DNA of 64,000 nt from Cornus controversa (GCA_026545225.1 CM048849.1:16251541-16315540), one strand, 5' to 3'. Counted from the stretch's first letter, positions 34,096-47,072 are shown. A program made the numbers and translations. The notes: generated from the letters alone by a model not told the origin.

Positions 34096-37000
34096 TGTCA
34101 CGCCTCGGAATCTGGACCGCCGGGACTCCCCCAGACCGACCCGAATCCTGAGTGTGAACCCGTGAGATCACCCTCACGATATAACCATCACCTGATCACA
34201 CAACCTCAAATTCCTATTATTTTCACGAAAATTGGGCTTGACCCATTCTAATAAATCAGATCCTGATATGTCATTCCTGCTTTAAATTCAAATGGACACT
34301 TATTGGCACGTGTCTCCCCAGCATTCACATCTAAAATCAAAATAGACACTTTTGGGCACGTGTCCCCCCAGCATTCCTACAACATGCATATTACAATAAA
34401 AATAATATTCAGTCCCTGAATGTCTGTCTCATATACATACATCTAATGAAATATACAACGGGGATAAATTACCTAATATACAATGTCCAGTTACATTTAA
34501 TCCAAATGTAAAGAAACTCTATCCAACATCCTGAACATACATTAAATTCAAGAGAATTCAATTACCACCTCTGCATCCTGTACTATCAATCCCCCTAACT
34601 GACTCCACAATCAGCAATACCTGCAAAACTTGGGAGAGGGTGAGCTCAAAGGCCCAACAAGGTATATAGAACCATACTATCACCGCTGCAGCAGGTCGAT
34701 CCTCACATATTCTCAAAAATATATACATTTAAATATATCACAATATTTAAATCATGCTCCACCTAGCATACATGAACCAGGAATGCATATGGCAAATATA
34801 GCACATATGAACATATAAGCCAACTACACATGATTTTTGAAATCATTTTCAACATGCTTGAAAGTAGTAAACATCCAACACCAATATGTATATAGAACAT
34901 ATATGTCAAAGCATTTACATGAACAATGTAAATCAACTACCACATCCCCTACTCATCAAGTAGCAAATCTCAAATGCAATTAAGATGCAATTGATCCATA
35001 CAACATGCTTAGAAGCAATCACTACCCAACATATATCATATTCATTCACAAGCAATGCATATATATATAAGAATGTGTTAATCACATAGCATGCTTCACA
35101 ATAGGTAATGTAAGCAAATTCACACACTTGTCTCTCTCTTGGAATCAACCCAAAATCTTAACATGATTCTTGACCAAATCATGTAACCGAGACCTTTCCC
35201 ACACCATTCCAACTCCGCCACCGAGTATTTACCTACTCCTAGGTGGATAGACCATCGCCACTGAGTATTTACCTACTCTAAGATGACTTGGCCCCTTTTT
35301 TTAAAATTTATAATTTATCACCGAGTATTTACCTACTCCAAGGTGAGTAAACCACAATCACCGAGTATTAACCTACTCCAAGGTGAGTAAACCACAATCA
35401 CCGAGTATTTACCTACTCCAAAGTGATTGGGCATCTTTTTGGAATCCCCACCGAGTATTTTCCTACTCCAAGGTGAGTAGACCACCGTCATCGAGTATTT
35501 ACCTACTCCAAGATGATGTAACCACTCCAATGCCCTCACTGTGATCGAGTATTGACCTACTCTGGGTGATTTGCCCACTTTATGACCACAACCATAACCG
35601 AGTATTGACCTACTTTAGGTAATTCAGCCACACTTCCCCGTTTCTTTACAACGGTCCCATATATGCATTTCGAACATATAAATCAAGCATTTAAATTCCA
35701 TGCCTCACAATACATCAGCTAGTTAAAAAGGAACATAGCAGACGTTTCATCTCCACCATGCCACACATATATTCACCTATACGTGTAAAATCTAGCATAC
35801 AGTTCACATATGTTCATAAAGCTCACTTAAGCACATTTTAGTCATGCTTCACCAATGCATACATTTTCTATATAAGGATAGCATGCATTTAACTCACATA
35901 AACCCACATAATCATGTATGTGTCCAATCCTGCATATAAGCCCTATATGCCTACCCTTCTCCAATTTGGCATGTAATGGTCATGCTCCATTCAATGCATG
36001 CATTTACATAAGTGTCTAGCATACATCCTAACCACAACGCCGACATATAATTACCTACATGTCACATCCTGCATATAAATCACATATGCACATATACTAG
36101 CATAAATATAGTCATGCTCTCATTCAATGCATGCATTCACCACAAGTAGCCAACATGCATTCCAATCATAATATATAAACACATATATATTTAGCACCAT
36201 GTATAAAAGCCACATATGCATACAAGATAACACATAGCTAAACATATATTATTTATCATACTTTTCATAGACTTTAATCTATACCATACATTTAAAGAAG
36301 CATTTAAATTTAATCATGCTTTCACATCCCAAATATATATACTCACCTATATATTTTCACTCATATCCCACGCATATACAATGTCCACCTTTATATATAT
36401 ATATGTACACATATATATATACAATCGCCACATATGATTAAATTAAGAGCATATGCAAATTAATCAATACAATTAAAGTATATACGTAGGAGATAGAGGC
36501 AAGAATCAACTTGCCTTAAGTCCCGTTCTCCAATGAATCCGCGTCTGCAAAGCGGTCCATACCAAGCCCGGTCCAATCTTATGTCCAACTCACATTTGAA
36601 CCCACTTCTTTCCCTTTTTAAATTTCCATGCTTGGCCTAATTTTAATTAGGCAAATTCAGCCCCATAATTATGAAAATTCATAGCCCAATAATTATGCCC
36701 AATCCAATTGGGCAGCCCAAGACCATAACATTAGTCCATGCAACCAAGAATAGACCCAACTTCAAGTTCAACCCATTTCCTATTCAAATTTCAGGTCCAA
36801 TAAACTAGCCCAGACCATGAATCCATCAATGCACTATGGCTGAACCAAGCTGCCCGCCACCATGCCCAAAACCGTGGGCCACCATCACCATACACAATCG
36901 AGCCTCACCCCGAGACTCAACTGAGAACTATAACCACGGAAGTCCAACCAAACCGTGATCAAAGGTGAACCCACAAACATGAATCACTAATTCCGGCCAA

Positions 37001-38203
37001 GAAGATTCAACCCCAACCGAAAGCCAAGACTCAACTTCAACCACAACCACCACAACATGGTTGCCCACCTACTGCCAACCAAATTCAAACTGGCAGCCAA
37101 CAGCACCCTGTTCGGCCATCAATTACCCAAACAACTGAGATGCAACACCCAAACCAGCCAAGAATACCCACCATGAACAACCGCTAGCCAAGCCAACCGA
37201 AACCCACAACCACAGTCCTCTATCCAAGAAGACCCATGAGCCAAACTTTGCTCCACCATCACTCATGACCCAACCACCACAAACCCATTCGAACTGCCAC
37301 AACCGAGCCCAGCCGAGCTCAACCCAAAATCAGACCAAACACAACCTCACCAGCAAAGGACCCAAATAGTCCATATGGTCGAACCCAATCGCGAGCATCC
37401 ATCGGACCCTCATGATCGGACCACCAACCGACTAGCTCATAACCCAGTCGTGAGCTGAGACCACCAAAAAGTCCCAAAAATTGGACCCAAATCAACTCAC
37501 CTCAATGGACCCAACGATCTAAACCAATCAGCTGAGCCAATCATACCAGAAGAGGACCCAAAACCGTCCATTAGAACCGCTACTAGCAGACCCACAAACC
37601 CCGGCCAAGAAATCCCCAACCATTGCCATCAACCCGCAAGCCAGCCACCACTGTTGCCCAAGCTCCACCGTGACCATCATCTAGTCGCGAACAGCAGAAC
37701 CGAACTGAGCCGCCTCGTGACACCGAACAGCACCACCATGAACAGCCGGCAACCACAGTCACCGTCGACACCACCACTAAGAACGACCTCCACCGCCACT
37801 ACTAGGGCCGCCGGAATGAGCCCCCCCTTTCTCTCCTTCAGTTTCTCTCTCTCCCGATTTCTCTCTTTTTTCTCTTTTTCTTTTTCTTTTCTTCGTTTCT
37901 TTTCTCTTCAGTCGAAATCCTCTCCTCCTTTCATTTCTTATCTTCTTTTCTTTTTAACCTACACCACATATTTATATATGTATATAATATAACATATAAT
38001 ACCATATATGTGAACACACTCTCCACATACATATACTAATATGTATGTATAAAACACAATGTGTATACATACGCACCTCTCCACATATATATAATTCCAT
38101 ATATATATATATCCACATATTTTTGAATTTAATTTATTCAAAAAAAAATTAAATCTGATCAAAATTCACCTGAAATCGGTCAACATTAATCCGAGTCGTC
38201 ACA
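34096..38203 (-). mobile_element. 4.1-kb gypsy solo LTR with target duplication GATCT
   Basis: The ends are TGTCACGCC and GTCGTCACA on the plus strand. The element lies on the minus strand, because the blocks GGGGGACACGTGCCC and AAAAGTGTCTATTTTGA (near 34350) and the terminal GGCGTGACA match the downstream part of the LTR at 45561. The 5-bp duplication GATCT is at 34091-34095 and 38204-38208. It holds a hairpin array (35215-35640) and long microsatellite-like TATA/CATATA tracts. It splits the gag gene of a gypsy element. No coding sequence of its own remains. Runs of CCAACC/AACCCA at 36900-37500 have coding-like composition but no plausible product. Confidence 0.88.
35215..35640 (-). repeat. 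Nine-unit hairpin array in the LTR
   Basis: Units are built on GAGTATTTACCTACTCC flanked by short arms that pair: CCACC/GGTGG (35218), TCACC/GGTGA (35318, 35368), CAATCAC/GTGATTG (35395-35428) and TCATC/GATGA (35488). Two or three other units pair imperfectly. The core itself can pair GAGTA with TACTC. Arms differ between units while the core is constant. Confidence 0.8.
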
Positions 38204-38208
38204 GATCT

Positions 38209-39250
38209 CCAGTTGTTCACCCACATCGGGTAATAGATCGTAGACATTTGCCAAATAGTCTAGTAGATATAAATGAGGTTGAGTCCTCTTTAGGAGATGA
38301 GCTTAACGATTACCAAAGACCACCTCATCTAGAAGATAGGAATCAGAATAGGGGTAATTGGCACCTTCAAGACCCGCATAAAAATTTTTGTAATGTTTTT
38401 GGAGACATAACTAAAAGGGTCAAAGTTGATACCCCTAGCTGACATGGATGACTATTTTGATTGGTATGACATGTTAGATAACTATCATGTCCTCTTTGCC
38501 TGAATGAAGTTAGTTGGTTCTACCAAGTGTTATTGGCAAGGAATGACAAGAAATCTCGATCATCTAGGAGAACCACCTATTTTGTGGGCAAAGATTAAGC
38601 AAAAGTTAAAAGAAAAATATCTTCTAACATATTATAGAAGACAATTGCTTGATCAATGGATGAATGTATGACAAATGTCATCTAGTGTCTCTGATTACCT
38701 AGCTCATTTTGAAGAGCTTTCCATGCGATGTCACATTCATGAGGAACCTTGGGTAACTGTAACCAAGTTCATAAATGAATTGAAACCTGAAGTTAAGAAG
38801 GAGGTCAATTTACACTCACCTGACACATTAGAGGAAGCTTATCACAAGGCTATAGAAGTTAAGAGATATAACAGAGTTCCTACCACCAGGCTAATAACTT
38901 CCTATGTCGGGGAGTCTCCGCAATCCAGAACAGTTACCTTTGAGAGGTCTAGGGGAGTTCCACAGTCAGGACCAACTATCTTGCGAGATAGCAACAATCT
39001 GACTCCAAGAGATAACACTTCTAAGACTACAAAAGTTACAATCTCAAGCTCCTGTCAGAGTGGGTCCGCCATTGAGTGTTTTAATTACCATGGCAAGGGT
39101 TATATTTCTTCTCGTTATCCACATTGTACATTGACCCTAGGCAATGAGATAGAGGATCCTACCCTCAACAATGATGTTAACTAGGTGGTTGACCCCTTAG
39201 GAATGTCAGGTTCTGAAGAGGAAAATGAGGAAGATTGGTGAAACGACGAC
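38209..39250 (+). pseudogene. Gypsy gag, 3' part with zinc knuckle
   Basis: Continues the gag interrupted by the LTR. Reading across frames gives MDDYFDWYDMLDNYHVLFA, GSTKCYWQGM, KIKQKLKEKYL, YLAHFEELSMRCHIHEE, PEVKKEVNLHSPDTLEEAYH, and a decayed knuckle ECFNYHGKGYISSRYPH. This is a typical Ty3/gypsy capsid domain, with several frameshifts and stops. Confidence 0.8.
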
Positions 39251-41788
39251 TCCCGCATCAATGTCATGAGGTGCCTATTATCGATCCCTACGAGGAATGA
39301 CGATTGGAAGCGCACCGGTATTTTTCACACTTTTGTTAAATGCAGGAAAAAAGTTTGTAAAGTCGTCATTGATGGAGGAAGTACTATGGATGTGGTGTCA
39401 AAATCAGGAGTTACTAGGATAAAGTTAAACCTAAACCACATCCAAACCTATACAAGGCAGCTTGGGTGGATAAGACTTCCTTACTAGTCACAGAGAGATG
39501 TTTGGTCCCAATTTAGATGGGTGACTATATCAGTCAAATATGGTGTGACGTCCTACATACAATGGATGTTGTTCATGTACTCTCAGGTCGCCCTTGGTTG
39601 TATGATTTGAATGTGACCAACCATGGAAAGGAGAACACTTATGTTTTCAAGTATAATCGGAGAAACATAACTCTAAATCCTACAAAACCCATTGAAAAAG
39701 AGAGAGGATGTAGGTGTTCCCCTCAAGCCCCTAAGAAGAAACAACTCCATCTTCTAAATGGGAAGAATTTTGAAAAAGAAAGTGAAAAGTCTGGTTTGAT
39801 GCTAGCCCTTGTGGCTAAAGAAGTTTCTTTAGTTCCATCTGATATGGTAGTGACTCCACCACCTGAAGTCACTAAATTGCTTGAGGATTTTCAAGATGTG
39901 ATACCGAAAGAGTTACCAAATGAGTTACCTCCTATACAGGATATCCAACATACCATTGATCTAGTCCCAGGATCACAATTGCCAAATCTTCCACATTATT
40001 GTATGAATCCTAGGGAATGTATTGAGATAAAAAGGCAAGTTGATGGACTATTGCAGGAAGGTTTCATTCGAGATAGTCTCAGTCCATGTGTCGTTCCTGC
40101 ACTTCTAACTCTTAAGAAAGATGGCTCATGGAGAATGTGTGTGGATAGGCGTGCCATTAATAAGATCACTATCAAGTATAGATTTCTTATTCCTCGTCTT
40201 GATGACATGTTGGATCTAGTGGCAAGCTCCCAATGGTTCTCCAAAATTAACTTGCGCAATGGGTATCATTAAATTCGAATTAGGCTTGGAATTGAATGGA
40301 AAATCGCCTTTAAAACTCAGGATGGATTGTATGAATGGTTAGTAATGCCTTTTGGGTTGTCTAATGCTCCTAGTACATTTATGAGGGTTATGACTCAAGT
40401 TCTTCATCCATTCATAGGAAAATTTTTGGTAGTTTAATTTAACGATGTATTAATTTTTAGCCGGTCTAAGAGAGAGCACTTAGGTCATCTTAGTCATGTT
40501 CTTGAGATCTTGAGAGATGAAAATTTATACGTTAATCTCAAGAAATGTTCATTCATCCAGACCGAAGTGATTTTCATAGGATTTATTGTATTTGCGCATG
40601 GTATTGCAGCTGACTCCCAAAAAGTTAAAGCTATTATAGAGTGGCTAGGACTGAATTCTATCTCTAAGGTTCGCAGCTTTCATAGTTTAGCCACTTTTTA
40701 TAGACGCTTTATCAAAGGGTTCTGTTCCATCATGGCTCCCATTACAGACTGCATGAAAAAAAGGAGTTCCAATGGACCGCTGCTGCATCTAGAGCCTTCA
40801 TAGAGGTTAAACAACCAGTCTTACAACATCTTTACTTTAATAAAGTCTTTGAGGTTGCATGTGATACGTCGGGATTAGGCATCGACGGTGTCTTAAGTCA
40901 AGAAGGCCACCCTACTGCGTACTATAGCGAGAAGCTTAGTGAGGCTAAACGGAGGTACTCCACATACGAAAAGGAATTTTACACTGTTGCAAAGGCACTT
41001 CACCATTGGCATTACTATTTATTACCTCAGGAGTTTGTCTTGTATTCTAATCATCAAGCCTTGAGGTATCTTCAGTTTTAGAGAAAATTAAATACTAAAC
41101 ATGCGAGATGGGTTACCTTCCTTCAGGAGTACACTTTTATCCTCAACCATCGTGCTTGTACAGAGAATAAACCAGTTAATGCCCTTAGTCGAGTCGTAGC
41201 CGTCCTTCAGGCTATGAGTACTCATGTGATAGGATTTGAGAGGGTGAAAATGATTATGCTACTTGTCCAGACTTTGGTATCATATTTTTAAAGATTCAAA
41301 ATGGAAACCGTCATGATTATGTTGATTTTGTTATTCGAGATGGTTATCTATTTCGAGCCTCTCGACTTTGCATGGAAAGACGTTAGTATGGATTTTGTCC
41401 TTGGTCTACCTAAGACCGCGAGAGGGCATGATTCTATTTTAATTGTGGTGGACAGATTTTCTAAAATGGCACATTTTATTCCTTGTAGTAAAACAGCTGA
41501 TGCCTCTCATGTGGCTAAGTTATTTTTTAAGGAAATTATTCGGCTCCATGGGTTGCCTACTTCCATTGTTTCTAACTGTGATGTCAAGTTTGTTAGTTAC
41601 TTTTGGAAGACATTCTGGAGGCTTTTTGGGACGAGCTTAAAATTTTCCTCCACTTTTCATCCTCATACTGATGGTTAAACTGAGGTTGTTAATCCAAGCT
41701 TGGGAGACTTGCTTCGATGTCTAGTAGGAGAGCGTTAGGGTACATTGGATCTATTGTTGCCAACTAAAAAATTTGCTTATAATAATTC
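39251..41788 (+). pseudogene. Gypsy pol: protease, RT, RNase H, integrase
   Basis: In order: protease trace KVVIDGGSTMDVVSKSGV (the usual DSGAT is DGGST); GRPWLYDLNVTNHG; RT from FIRDSLSPCVVPALLTLKKD and GSWRMCVDRRAINKITIKYR to [16 protein letters not shown], with the active site changed from YxDD to stop-FND; RNase H FEVACDTSGLGIDGVLSQ, STYEKEFYTVAKALHHW; integrase core [43 protein letters not shown] and FAYNNS. Stops at 40270, 40438 and many later sites show that it is dead. A copia LTR truncates the element at 41789, so the integrase C-terminus and 3' LTR are missing. Probably a chromovirus, clade uncertain. Confidence 0.9.
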
Positions 41789-41995
41789 TGTTAGAATCAC
41801 CAGCTATAACTATTATCCTGATTTTATGGGATTGTATTCTAGGCTGTTAGTTTCTGGATAATATATTCCAAATTTCTAGGCTATTAGTTTCTAGATTTGT
41901 AAGCTGTATATCCCAGATTTAAAGGCTATTTTTTGCCTATATATGTTGTCCCTGTACATTGCTAAAAATAGATCAAAAATTCCCATTATTTCACA
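41789..41995 (+). mobile_element. Copia LTR followed by primer site
   Basis: 207-bp LTR TGTTAGAATCACC...ATTATTTCACA, directly followed by TGGTATCAGAGCT at 41996. About 170 bp of leader follows. No gag of this element follows; instead, pol of a copia element lies in the opposite direction. Confidence 0.8.
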
Positions 41996-42174
41996 TGGTA
42001 TCAGAGCTAAATGCTCGCTAGAATCCGTGTAAATTTGTGGCCTGCATTGCCTCAAAAAAGGAATTTCTTCTAGTTTTTTTCTGGCCTAAATTGCCATTTT
42101 CTTTCTTTCTCTAGTTCTATTTTTCCAGCCTACTTTGCCATTTTTCTAGAACCAGTTTTCCTTTTCAATTGGAT

Positions 42175-43000
42175 GACCACCTAACAAACTTGTTTCTTCT
42201 AATAAGTTCAACACATATTTCCTTTGAGACAAGTTTATACCTTCCTTAGATCTAGCAATTTCAATGCCTAAGAAATATCTGAGTTTACCCAAGTCATTAG
42301 TGTGAAATTGATGCTATAGAAATGACTTCAACTTAGAAATGCCCTCAAAGTCATCACCTTTGATAACAATGTCATCCACATACACTACAAGAAAAATGAA
42401 ACCTGCTCTAATATGTTGTTGAAATACCGAATGATTTGTCTGGCATGTACTAAGGCCAAATTCCAATGTTGCCTCAAAAAAATTTTTGAACCAAGCCTTT
42501 GGGGATTGTTTCAACCCATAGAGATCCTTCTTTAGGCGAAAAGCATTGTGACGATACTCCCCCTAAGCAACAAAGCCAAGTGGTTGCTCCATATAGACCT
42601 CTTCAACTAAGTTGTCATGTAGGAAGGCATATTTGACATCCAACTGAAATAAGGGCTAGTTAAGATTAGCAGCAAGAGAAAGTAGAACTCAAATTAAAGA
42701 AATCTTGGTAAAAAAGTCTCATCATAATTAACCCCATAGGTCTGCGTATAACCCTCAGCAACAAGCTGAGCTTTGAATCACTCAATAAAACTATTAGAAG
42801 AGATATTTGACAGTATATACCCACTTACAACCAATGGGCTTGGTACCAAAAGGCAGTGGAACAAGTTCCCATGTTCCATTATGATGTAAGGCATCCATTT
42901 TAACTTCCATTGATTTCTACCAACCTAGATCAAATAAACCATCTTGCATATTCTTAGGAACAAGAGTGATACCATTGCATTAACTCTTTGGAGGCAAGTT
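42175..43000 (-). pseudogene. Copia reverse transcriptase relic
   Basis: On the minus strand: NGTWELVPLPFGTKPIGC-like opening (42830-42880), GFVA and NAFRLKKDLYGL-like traces, KQSPKAWFKNFFEATLEFGL, FIFLVVYVDDIVIKGDDFEG (catalytic YVDD intact), then DLGKLRYFLGIEIARS near 42250-42300. Frameshifts and stops elsewhere. Orientation is opposite to the LTR at 41789, so at least two copia elements are juxtaposed here. Confidence 0.8.
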
Positions 43001-43522
43001 CTTCTCAATTGGTTAGAATTGATGAAGATCAAGATTCAACTCATAAGTATGAGTTGCACATGATTCACGTCTACACCAAGAGAAGGGGAAATGATAAATA
43101 AAATTAAGGTTACATATTTATCTTTATTTTGGACTGTTCAATTTTGAGCGTTACATTCATATTTTCTTATTCTAGGGTTCCTTAGAATTTGAATATGATT
43201 TTGCTTATAAATGAGGCCATATGTAATAAGGTTTCATTATATTTATAAAATTAAATTATTGTGAGTCTCTAAAAATCTCTCTTCCCCATTCTTCTTTCTC
43301 TCAATCTATCCATGCTCTTCTTACCCCCTTTTAGTTTTTTCATCTCATTCTTCTATCTTCTCAACCCAGTAATTTAGTATCAAAGCATTTTTGTCTTACA
43401 TCAGAGCATCTTCCCATCCTACATCGCCTCTAAATCAGATACTTTCTTGAAGCCTCTCCATTGTTCTCTAATGGAGTTATTCACATGAGCAGGTTCTAGC
43501 CAAAATAAGCAATCATTGGATC
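43001..43522. other. Possible degenerate copia LTR, otherwise non-coding
   Basis: The sequence near 43190-43375 (ATAAATGAGGCCATATGTAA, CT-rich stretch, then TTTAGTATCAAAGCATT) looks like the end of an LTR with a decayed primer site. Its left boundary is unknown. Nothing else seen. Confidence 0.35.
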
Positions 43523-44015
43523 TAGGGCTGCAAATGAACTGAGTTAAGTCGAGCTTTAGTCTTCTTGGGCTGGGCTCGTAACCCGCTCGTTCATTCTTTG
43601 TTCAACTCGAACTCAACTCGAGATCATAACGAGCTTGAAAAGCTGAGCCCGAGCTCGGTTCGTCATTATTTTCAAAAGCTCAAGCTCAGCTTGACTCATT
43701 AAATAAATAAAAAAGTCAACTTGCATATCTTTTTCGTGTTCAAGCCGGTTCGAGCTCATGTTCAATATCGCTTTGACTCATTGAACTTATACAAGCTTTC
43801 ACAAGCCTATATTTATGAACGTTTTCATTAGCTTATATTCATGAACACATACAAGCCTACACAAGTCGAGTCTAACAATGTTCAAAATCTTTCGTTTACT
43901 AAATGAGCTATCGAGCTCGAACTCGACTCATTTACTTACTGAATAAGCCCAAGCTGAGTTTTAAACTAGCCAATCCTGAGTTGTTCATGAACAGCTCGGT
44001 TCATTTGCAACTCTA
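43523..44015. mobile_element. Non-autonomous hAT element (MITE)
   Basis: A 493-bp element with inverted ends TAGGGCTGCAAATGAAC (left) and, on the other strand, TAGAGTTGCAAATGAAC (right). The interior is full of GAGCTCGAACTCGACTC-type text, typical of a widespread plant hAT family. The flanking 8-mers ATTGGATC and ACTGGATG match at six of eight positions, a decayed target duplication. Confidence 0.8.
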
Positions 44016-45451
44016 ACTGGATGAAGTGGATCAACCGACTAATCTTAACTTCCTTGCCTTACCACATATATGGAAGGAAAGGAACAATATGGTTCAACTG
44101 AATGTATAAAGAGATATCTTGTCCATTTAGAAGGATGTAGTTAAATCTGTCAAGCTAGGGCTACTCTAATTCTCTAAAATCTATAACACAACGGATGTAA
44201 AAAGTGTGGAACCCACCAGATTCCATCTTTTTTAGGCTCTTTTTGTATTACAATTTTTTTTTCTGTTTTGAGGGTTTTGGTCCAACCTATTATATATTTT
44301 TCTTCTTTCCTTTTGTCCTTTCCCTGGATTCTGGTTTATTGAATTTTTGTACATGGGGGTATGCCCTCTTTAGCTTGTACATTCTTTCTTAATACAATTA
44401 CGTTACTAAAACAAATAATTCAAACACGGATTTCAGCATACATAGTTCCATTGAATTGGAACATAAAATTAATCCAACATCCTACTCTAGATGTGCCAAC
44501 TTAAGGAAGCATGGTTTTTAAGTAATAATAATAAAAAATCTACACAATAAATAAATTAAGAGAAGAGGTTATTTTACTTTAAGAGGTACTCTGCACCTTC
44601 TGATCGCTCACTTTTTCCTCATAAATACCCTAACTTAGAGGGGAGATTGCAACGATCAATAAGAGATGTTAGACAAATCCAAGCAAACCTTCACGTGTCT
44701 CTCTAAAAATATGTTTCCCAGCCCAGTTCCCTCACCTTCCCTCCCTCTTCCCAACAACCCAGTAACAGAACATGCACATAGTGTATCAACTCTCTAGTAA
44801 CCTATATAACCAATCTCAAATGAAGGTGTGGCCTTTATCCTACAGCCTTGTGATACAGTCCTAATTTTAGGTTATGTATTAATTAGAAATTATTTTGTTT
44901 TTTGGAAAGTAATTAAGGGAATTCTTATTATGCATGCTATTTCCTTCTGTCCCTCCATTTTCTCCTCTCCATAAGAATTGGCCCATAAATCCTTCCCTCC
45001 TCTCTTCCCTCTCCCCTTACAAACTCCAAAAAAAAAATTATATAGCTTAGAGGGTCCTTTAGAAGTTTGTATATGCTAAGACCATTCATGATTAGTGGGC
45101 CTACAATTAATGGCCAATGATTCCACCAATCATACCTAATTGTGATACACATTGAAAACTCTACAACACTTCAAAAATCCACACTCACTCTCACTCCTAA
45201 TTAGCTCTTAATAACCCCACCTCCCACGCTTAATGCTTAAATTAACTCCTATTGACTCCCATGGCATGGTATCTCTCTACCTCCAAATTCACCTTGTTAT
45301 TTTCTTTTTACTAGAGGATTGTTCCCACCCAAACCTAGCCTATTCCCCACCAAACACGTGACAGATCCCAATGTCCTGCACCAATTTTAATACAAGATGA
45401 ACCTTTGTGAGGCTAGTATCGAGGGAGGATAATCAAACCCAAGACCTCAAC
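44016..45451. other. Intergenic, possible LINE 3' end
   Basis: The stretch 44200-44400 (TTTTTTAGGCTCTTTTTGTA, GGGTATGCCCTCTTTAGCTT, then TCTTAATACAATTACGTTAC) is like the 3' untranslated end of plant L1 elements. No coding frame is seen in the remainder. Confidence 0.35.
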
Positions 45452-46748
45452 TTTAAAGACCAAGTTCAATTTTGACCCGTTTCTTTTTTTATTATTTTTT
45501 TTTGAAAATGCATTTAAGTGTTTAAGCATGTGTTTTATATATGAATATCATGTGCTTGTATGTCGAGACCGTGACCAATTTTGGCCGGTTTTGCATTTTT
45601 CGCATAATAATTGCCATAAATACATTTTGAGTAATGTTTAACATGTTTTGAGTGTGGGGAACATGTCTGGGGAGTGTTTTAAAGGTTTTGGAAACTTTTC
45701 GAAAGATTTGGAGAAGTTTGACTTTTTGGTCAAACCGGCCCGGGATGTGACTTAAGTGGGCCCGGGAATCCGGAAAATTTCTGAAAATAATTATTTTTGG
45801 GAATGGCTTAGATTAAATGTTTAGAGAGTAGAGGAAGTGATTTTAAGACCGTAGGAGTTTTTGAAATCAAAAACGGAGCCCGGGAAGGTACGTTAAGTGG
45901 CCGAGGGGCATTTTAGTCATTTTCCATGCCTTAGATATTTTAAATATCTGGCTGAGGTTGATCCCAGCTATTTCACATGGATCCTTCTCTCTCTAACATT
46001 TCCCTCTTCTCCTCTCTACCTTCTCTCTACATTTCGGAGCCGTTCGGGTGCGATTCGGGTTTTGCCGAAGAAGGGAGATACGTAGGGGACGACTAGGGCT
46101 TCCCTTTGAACCGATCAAATTTGCGATTCGGAAAGGTAGACGTCGCTGGAATTTTGGTGAAGTGCTTGGAAGGCCTTCATTTTCGAGGTAGGGGTTCTTC
46201 TTCTCTTCTAATTATCGATTCTAGGGTTTCGGGTGAAGAAGAGAGGTGTAGGTTGTCTTTCACATGCTTTAGGATGGTGAGAGGTGTGGAAAGTTGTATT
46301 TTCTCCTTCTCTAGAGTCCTATCTTTTCACAATTGTGTCCATTGTGTTGGTGGTAGCATGTGGGTTTGAAGTGGGTGAGTGTAAGAAATTGATACATAGG
46401 CATTATGTGCTCAATTTGGATTATATGTGAAAAATGTGTGCCAAGTGTCATATATGTGATTATATGTGGAAATGTGGTTGTTGAATGCATATTAGTTCTA
46501 TGTACTAAAATTATGCATTGAGTGTAGCATGAGTAAAATATGCTAATTTTGAAGTTGTATGCATATGAGATGATATATGCATGTGTTATACATATATGTG
46601 CTATATGTGGTGTATGATGATGAGGAACATGCTTTTTACTTCTTTTAGTATCAATGAGCATGAGTAAAGCATGAAATAAAATGCCATGTGTTTTATGCAT
46701 TCATATTGCATATGTGGGAAGTTGCAGAAAAAATGACGCAAATGAAGT

Positions 46749-47072
46749 ACATGGGGCTTCGGAGTGGTCCAACCGTGTGGTGGAATGTGGTGAAATTATC
46801 CACTATGTATGGCCCTCGGAGTGGACCCGCCATACTAAGGCCTAATGCCTAGGATTGGAGTATGTCCAATACTAATGACCCCTCGGAGTAGTCCCGGTCA
46901 TTGGATGGTTATCGGAGAATGTCCAAGATTTGTGAGCTTCAGAGTTGCCCCCTCACTCTATGGCAATCCTATACATTTCTATGGTAGAATGACCTTTCGG
47001 AGTTGTCCTTGTCACTGGATGGTTAGAGGAGGTGTCTAAGGTTACATGATCCTCGGAGCGGGCCAATCATGT
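46749..47072 (+). repeat. Tandem hairpins with constant 15-nt loop and changing stems
   Basis: Constant loop CCTCGGAGTRGTCCC-like of 15 nt. Stems: GTATGGC/GCCATAC (46807-46813 with 46829-46835), AATGACC/GGTCATT (46874-46880 with 46896-46902), GTGAG/CTCAC (46932-46936 with 46952-46956), ACATGAT/ATCATGT (47044-47050 with 47066-47072). ACATGG/CCGTGT (46749) has one G-T pair and AATGAC/GTCACT (46988) one mismatch. Short relatives such as ATTGGAGTATGTCCAAT (46854) and TTAGAGGAGGTGTCTAA (47023) lie between them. Confidence 0.88.

Noticed and set aside
35215..35640. Regular short repeats that could suggest a CRISPR array
   Set aside because: This is plant nuclear DNA inside an LTR. The variable parts pair with each other as stems and are not spacers.
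36900..37800. Gene-like CAACC/ACCACC-rich stretch inside the 4.1-kb LTR
   Set aside because: Only low-complexity frames, no domain, and it lies within an LTR with a perfect target duplication.
42314..42514. A functional reverse transcriptase because YVDD is intact
   Set aside because: The surrounding copia frame is broken by stops and shifts, and no gag or integrase accompanies it.
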